Notes under the pieces: model-generated
What the model was told of the DNA's origin: nothing
Databases searched by the model: none
Seen by the model: the letters and a program-made list of their open reading frames with translations, nothing else
NCBI GenBank assembly: GCA_902363135.1
Contig: CABIZF010000009.1
Location: forward strand, 62,001 to 126,000
DNA from: Lachnospiraceae bacterium
Lineage (GTDB): Bacteria; Bacillota; Clostridia; Lachnospirales; Lachnospiraceae
Reading direction: 5' to 3'
Length of the DNA stretch: 64,000 nucleotides
Program-made: the position numbers and the translations under genes
Part shown: one piece after another, positions 61,483 through 64,000 of the stretch
Position numbering within the stretch: the first letter of the stretch is position 1
How the letters are laid out: each line of letters begins with the position of its first letter

Positions 61483-62711
61483 AAGATATGGGTGAGACAC
61501 AAAAGAAAGTATTTTCTTATTTCCGAGCTTACGAGTCCGAACAATTTTCCTTTTATCGTATTCCTAAAGTTTTGTTTACTGATGCGTATTTTAAGGAATT
61601 GTCTACAGAGGCGAAGGTGCTTTATGGGCTGATGCTTGACCGGATGGCGTTGTCAGAACGAAACCGGTGGTTTGATGAGGAGGGAAGGGTCTATATTATT
61701 TTTACCGTGGAAGAAGTTATGAGCTGCATGAATTGTGGCCGTGATAAAAGTGTAAAGGTTCTGTCAGAGCTTGATGCACGGAAAGGAATTGGCCTGATCG
61801 AACGGATCAGGCGCGGTTTAGGGCAACCGGATATTATCTATGTGAAGAATTTTATCCGGACAGAAGCAGCCGAAGAAACGCAGCGTTTCTTGAAGTCGGA
61901 AAAGCCGACTTCTGGAGTTCGGAAAAGTCGACTTGCTGAAGTCGGAAAAGCCGACTTCCAGAGTTCGGAAAAATCGACTTCTGGAGTTCGGAAAAGTCGA
62001 CTTCTTGAAGTCGGAAAAACCGATTTCTTGAAGTCGGAAAAACTGACTTCTGGAGTTCGGAAAAGTCGACTTCTTGAAGTCGGAAAAGCCGACTTATCGA
62101 GTTCGGAAAAACCGACTTCTGGAGTTCGGAAAAATCGACTTCTTGAAGTCGGAAAAACCGACCCTAATAATACTGATAAGAGTGAGACTGAGAATAATAA
62201 GACTGAGAACAGCAAGACTGACAGGAATGAGATCGATTCGATCTATCCATCTGATGTAGCACAAGTAAAAAAATCAAATGATATAATCAATATAGAACAA
62301 ATAGATAATACAGAACAGATGGATGAGAAAGATCAGATGAAGCAGTTTGAGTTTTATACAGAGCTTGTCAAGCAGAATATTTCTTACGATATTCTTCGGC
62401 ATGATTGTAAAAAGGGTGAGGAGCAATTGCTGGATGAGATCGTGGCAATCGTTGTGGAGTTTTTGAGTATGCCAAGGGAGACTGCGCTGATTGGTGGTGT
62501 GAAATATCCGTATCAGTACGTCAGGAATCGCTTTCTGCTTCTCGATGATGCGCACATCCGGTATGTGCTTGAATGTTTCCGGAAAAATACGACTGAGGTA
62601 CGGAACATCAAGGCGTATCTGTTAAGCAGCATGCTCAATGCAACTAATACGATCGATCTGTATTATCAGGCCAAGGCACAACATGATTTGCATGCAGACG
62701 GGATGACATGA
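61479..62711 (+). CDS. RepA_N-like replication initiator containing iterons
   Basis: 410 residues. The N-terminal part (residues 1-125) fits the RepA N-terminal/winged helix of mobile elements: FYRIPKVLFTDAYFKELSTEAKVLYGLMLDRMALSERN, then IIFTVEEVMSCMNCGRDKSVKVLSEL. Residues 138-229 are a repetitive SEKPTSGVRKSRLLEVGK-rich tract encoded by twelve 23-bp iterons. The C-terminal part (about 280-410) resembles the DUF6017 domain. In RepA_N plasmids the origin lies inside the rep gene, matching this layout. Confidence 0.88.
   Translation: MKDMGETQKKVFSYFRAYESEQFSFYRIPKVLFTDAYFKELSTEAKVLYGLMLDRMALSERNRWFDEEGRVYIIFTVEEVMSCMNCGRDKSVKVLSELDARKGIGLIERIRRGLGQPDIIYVKNFIRTEAAEETQRFLKSEKPTSGVRKSRLAEVGKADFQSSEKSTSGVRKSRLLEVGKTDFLKSEKLTSGVRKSRLLEVGKADLSSSEKPTSGVRKNRLLEVGKTDPNNTDKSETENNKTENSKTDRNEIDSIYPSDVAQVKKSNDIINIEQIDNTEQMDEKDQMKQFEFYTELVKQNISYDILRHDCKKGEEQLLDEIVAIVVEFLSMPRETALIGGVKYPYQYVRNRFLLLDDAHIRYVLECFRKNTTEVRNIKAYLLSSMLNATNTIDLYYQAKAQHDLHADGMT
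61892..62164 (+). repeat. twelve 23-bp iterons (candidate oriV)
   Basis: Units start at 61892, 61915, 61938, 61961, 61984, 62007, 62030, 62053, 62076, 62099, 62122 and 62145, exactly 23 bp apart. Each has AGTCGG or GTTCGG, AAAA, then a near-complement such as CCGACTT. Six units are of the AAGTCGG type and six of the AGTTCGG type. There are no spacers. Confidence 0.9.
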
Positions 62712-62713
62712 GT

Positions 62714-62738
62714 ACTTCCCGACACCGTGTCGGGAAGT
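62714..62738 (+). repeat. perfect hairpin between rep and sigma-like gene
   Basis: ACTTCCCGACA-CCG-TGTCGGGAAGT, 11-bp stem with no T-run. It could act as an RNA processing or oriT-like site. Confidence 0.6.
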
Positions 62739-62753
62739 GAGAAAGGAGAGGCT

Positions 62754-63344
62754 ATGCATCAGGAACCGGTCACGAAGACAGAGGAAGCAGGAAGCGTCCA
62801 TTTCAGGGCAGGAGGAGATACCGGGCGGATGACGGTTCCTGAGATGACAGAATATCTGACAGAAATGAAAATGCAGGAAGAGAGTCTGCAAAAACGAAGA
62901 CAGGAGGTGGAGGGCGAGATCGTGACAGTGGACGAATACATCCGGCTGAATGCCTATGGCAGCCATTCTGGTGAAGGTACGGTGCGAAGCAGCTTCCGGG
63001 ATTCGGACACCTTATACCGTATATGGGAAAATATCGAGCGGGAATATGAGGAACGCCTTGTAGTGTTGTCGGAGGAAGCGCTGCGGATCGCAAAAGAAGA
63101 GCAGAAACTTGGATATGTGCGTAGCTGCATGCGGTTCCTTCCGGCAGGGCAGGAAGAAATTTTGCGGATGCTGTATGTCGAAGGGATGATGCAGAAGGAA
63201 TATGCCCTGTCACATGGTATCAGCCGGTCTACGGTCTTGCGGAATGCGTCACGGGCGATGAACAATCTGGTATATATTTACAACACCTATGTGATGCAGC
63301 AACACAACAAGTGGAAAAATGGGGTGCTGGACGATGAAAGGTAA
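62754..63344 (+). CDS. sigma-70 region-4-like regulator
   Basis: 196 residues. A long acidic/helical N-terminal half (coiled-coil character about 40-120) and a C-terminal HTH like sigma region 4 (LPAGQEEILRMLYVEGMMQKEYALSHGISRSTVLRNASRAMNNL, about 133-176). Typical small sigma-like gene of Tn1549-like elements. ATG 62754 with AAAGGAGAGG. Its end overlaps the sortase start by 11 bp. Confidence 0.85.
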   Translation: MHQEPVTKTEEAGSVHFRAGGDTGRMTVPEMTEYLTEMKMQEESLQKRRQEVEGEIVTVDEYIRLNAYGSHSGEGTVRSSFRDSDTLYRIWENIEREYEERLVVLSEEALRIAKEEQKLGYVRSCMRFLPAGQEEILRMLYVEGMMQKEYALSHGISRSTVLRNASRAMNNLVYIYNTYVMQQHNKWKNGVLDDER

Positions 63345-64000
63345 ATGGCTGATTTTGATTTCTGTGGTGTTGCTTCTGGCTGGGATAAGGACCGGATGGG
63401 AGGTCTATGAGGGCTATAAAAAAGGACAGGAAGAGTACCAGGATGTTCGGCAGAAGTATTTCCTGACAGAAGCGGAATCCGAACCAGATGCCGGACAGGA
63501 AGGCAATAAAAAAGAGGAAGATACAGAACCGCAGGAATGCTGGCCGGAAGATGCCCCGAAGCAGATCGCCGTGGACTGGGAAGGACTGAAAAACGAGAAT
63601 GATGACATTGTGGCGTGGCTGTATTTACCGGCGGTGGATCTGTCTTACCCGGTGGTGCAGGCAGACGATAATGAATATTATCTGCACCGGTCTGTGAGAA
63701 AAGAGGAACTGTTTGCGGGAAGCATCTTTATGGATTACTATAATTCGCCCGATCTGAAAAACTATAATACGATTCTGTATGGTCACAATATGCGCGACGG
63801 AAGCATGTTCGCAAAACTGAAAGAATATAAAAATCCGGAAACGCTTGCCGTGTGTCCATATTTCTGGATCAGTACGCCAGCAGAGGATTGTCTGTATCGG
63901 ATATTCAGTATCCATACGGCGGGTACAGAAAGCAGTACTTATACCGTTCGATTTCCGGATGCAACGTCATACCGGGAATGGCTGGAAAAGATGGATGCGG
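63334..64000 (+). CDS. class B sortase (partial, runs off window end)
   Basis: The first 222 residues of a sortase. One N-terminal membrane helix (about 4-20), a linker, then the catalytic domain with NDDIVAWLYLPAVDLSYPVVQ (near 90-110), GSIFMDYYNSP near 129-139 and the catalytic histidine in ILYGHNMRDGSMF (about 148-160). The cysteine and arginine part lies beyond the window. The GSIFMDY and YGHNM spacing fits class B. ATG 63334 lies in the sigma-like gene's end. Conjugative elements of this type often encode SrtB next to RepA. Confidence 0.9.
   Translation, partial: MKGKWLILISVVLLLAGIRTGWEVYEGYKKGQEEYQDVRQKYFLTEAESEPDAGQEGNKKEEDTEPQECWPEDAPKQIAVDWEGLKNENDDIVAWLYLPAVDLSYPVVQADDNEYYLHRSVRKEELFAGSIFMDYYNSPDLKNYNTILYGHNMRDGSMFAKLKEYKNPETLAVCPYFWISTPAEDCLYRIFSIHTAGTESSTYTVRFPDATSYREWLEKMDA

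Noticed and set aside
61892..62164. Possible CRISPR array
   Set aside because: Repeats are directly joined at 23 bp with no unique spacers, lie inside an open reading frame of an initiator gene, and no cas gene is near.

Overview
The window looks like a chromosomal stretch of a Gram-positive Clostridia, most likely a Lachnospiraceae gut species. The evidence is gene content and order: dnaG-rpoD-trmK-nif3, class A rnpB, a clostridial rpsB-tsf pair, HemZ, a RelA/SpoT-type Rel protein, GerMN and ComEA lipoproteins, and strong AGGAGG ribosome binding sites. Most genes are on the + strand. No 16S rRNA or other species marker is present, so the family assignment is an inference.

Layout. (1) 1-1210: degV and its terminators. 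(2) 1205-10705: an AT-richer island. It starts with a group II intron remnant, then a consensus promoter, a cobalamin riboswitch and an intrinsic terminator. These control an eight-gene run: two secreted binding proteins, a complete Nik/Dpp/Opp-type ABC importer (two permeases, two ATPases), a MATE exporter and a zinc AspA/AstE-family hydrolase with a histidine-rich tail. (3) 10761-14628: a dispersed repeat, a small membrane protein and a NEW3-domain protein plus ABC-2 transporter. (4) 14673-20823: divergent arginine biosynthesis (argG against argC-J-B-D) with ARG-box-like operators between. (5) 21079-32475: a DMT transporter, comEA, a two-component system, a GerMN lipoprotein, comEC, dnaG, rpoD, trmK and nif3. 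(6) 32601-39929: a TGS-linked nucleoside kinase, rnpB, a 946-residue repetitive surface protein, a HAD phosphatase and a PHP phosphoesterase. (7) 40090-48818: tRNA-Glu, a cstA operon with an attenuator-like leader, apt, rel, an MBL hydrolase and hemZ. (8) 48846-57138: a foldback element, a DUF1294-type protein and a MacAB-like ABC system with two adaptors, one carrying a surface-protein repeat domain. (9) 57316-59170: rpsB-tsf. (10) about 59280-64000: the left part of an integrative/conjugative or plasmid-like element (two small proteins, ParA, ParB, a RepA_N-like initiator, a sigma-like regulator, a class B sortase cut by the window end).

The most interesting features are: the B12-riboswitch-controlled importer/exporter/hydrolase cassette, which looks like a cobalt, corrinoid or metallophore salvage unit; twelve 23-bp iterons spaced exactly 23 bp inside the rep gene, read in three frames in rotation; an efflux adaptor with a roughly 630-residue insertion containing an InlB-B-like repeat; and several families of dispersed foldback repeats (64 bp x3, 105 bp x2, a 162-bp MITE-like element).
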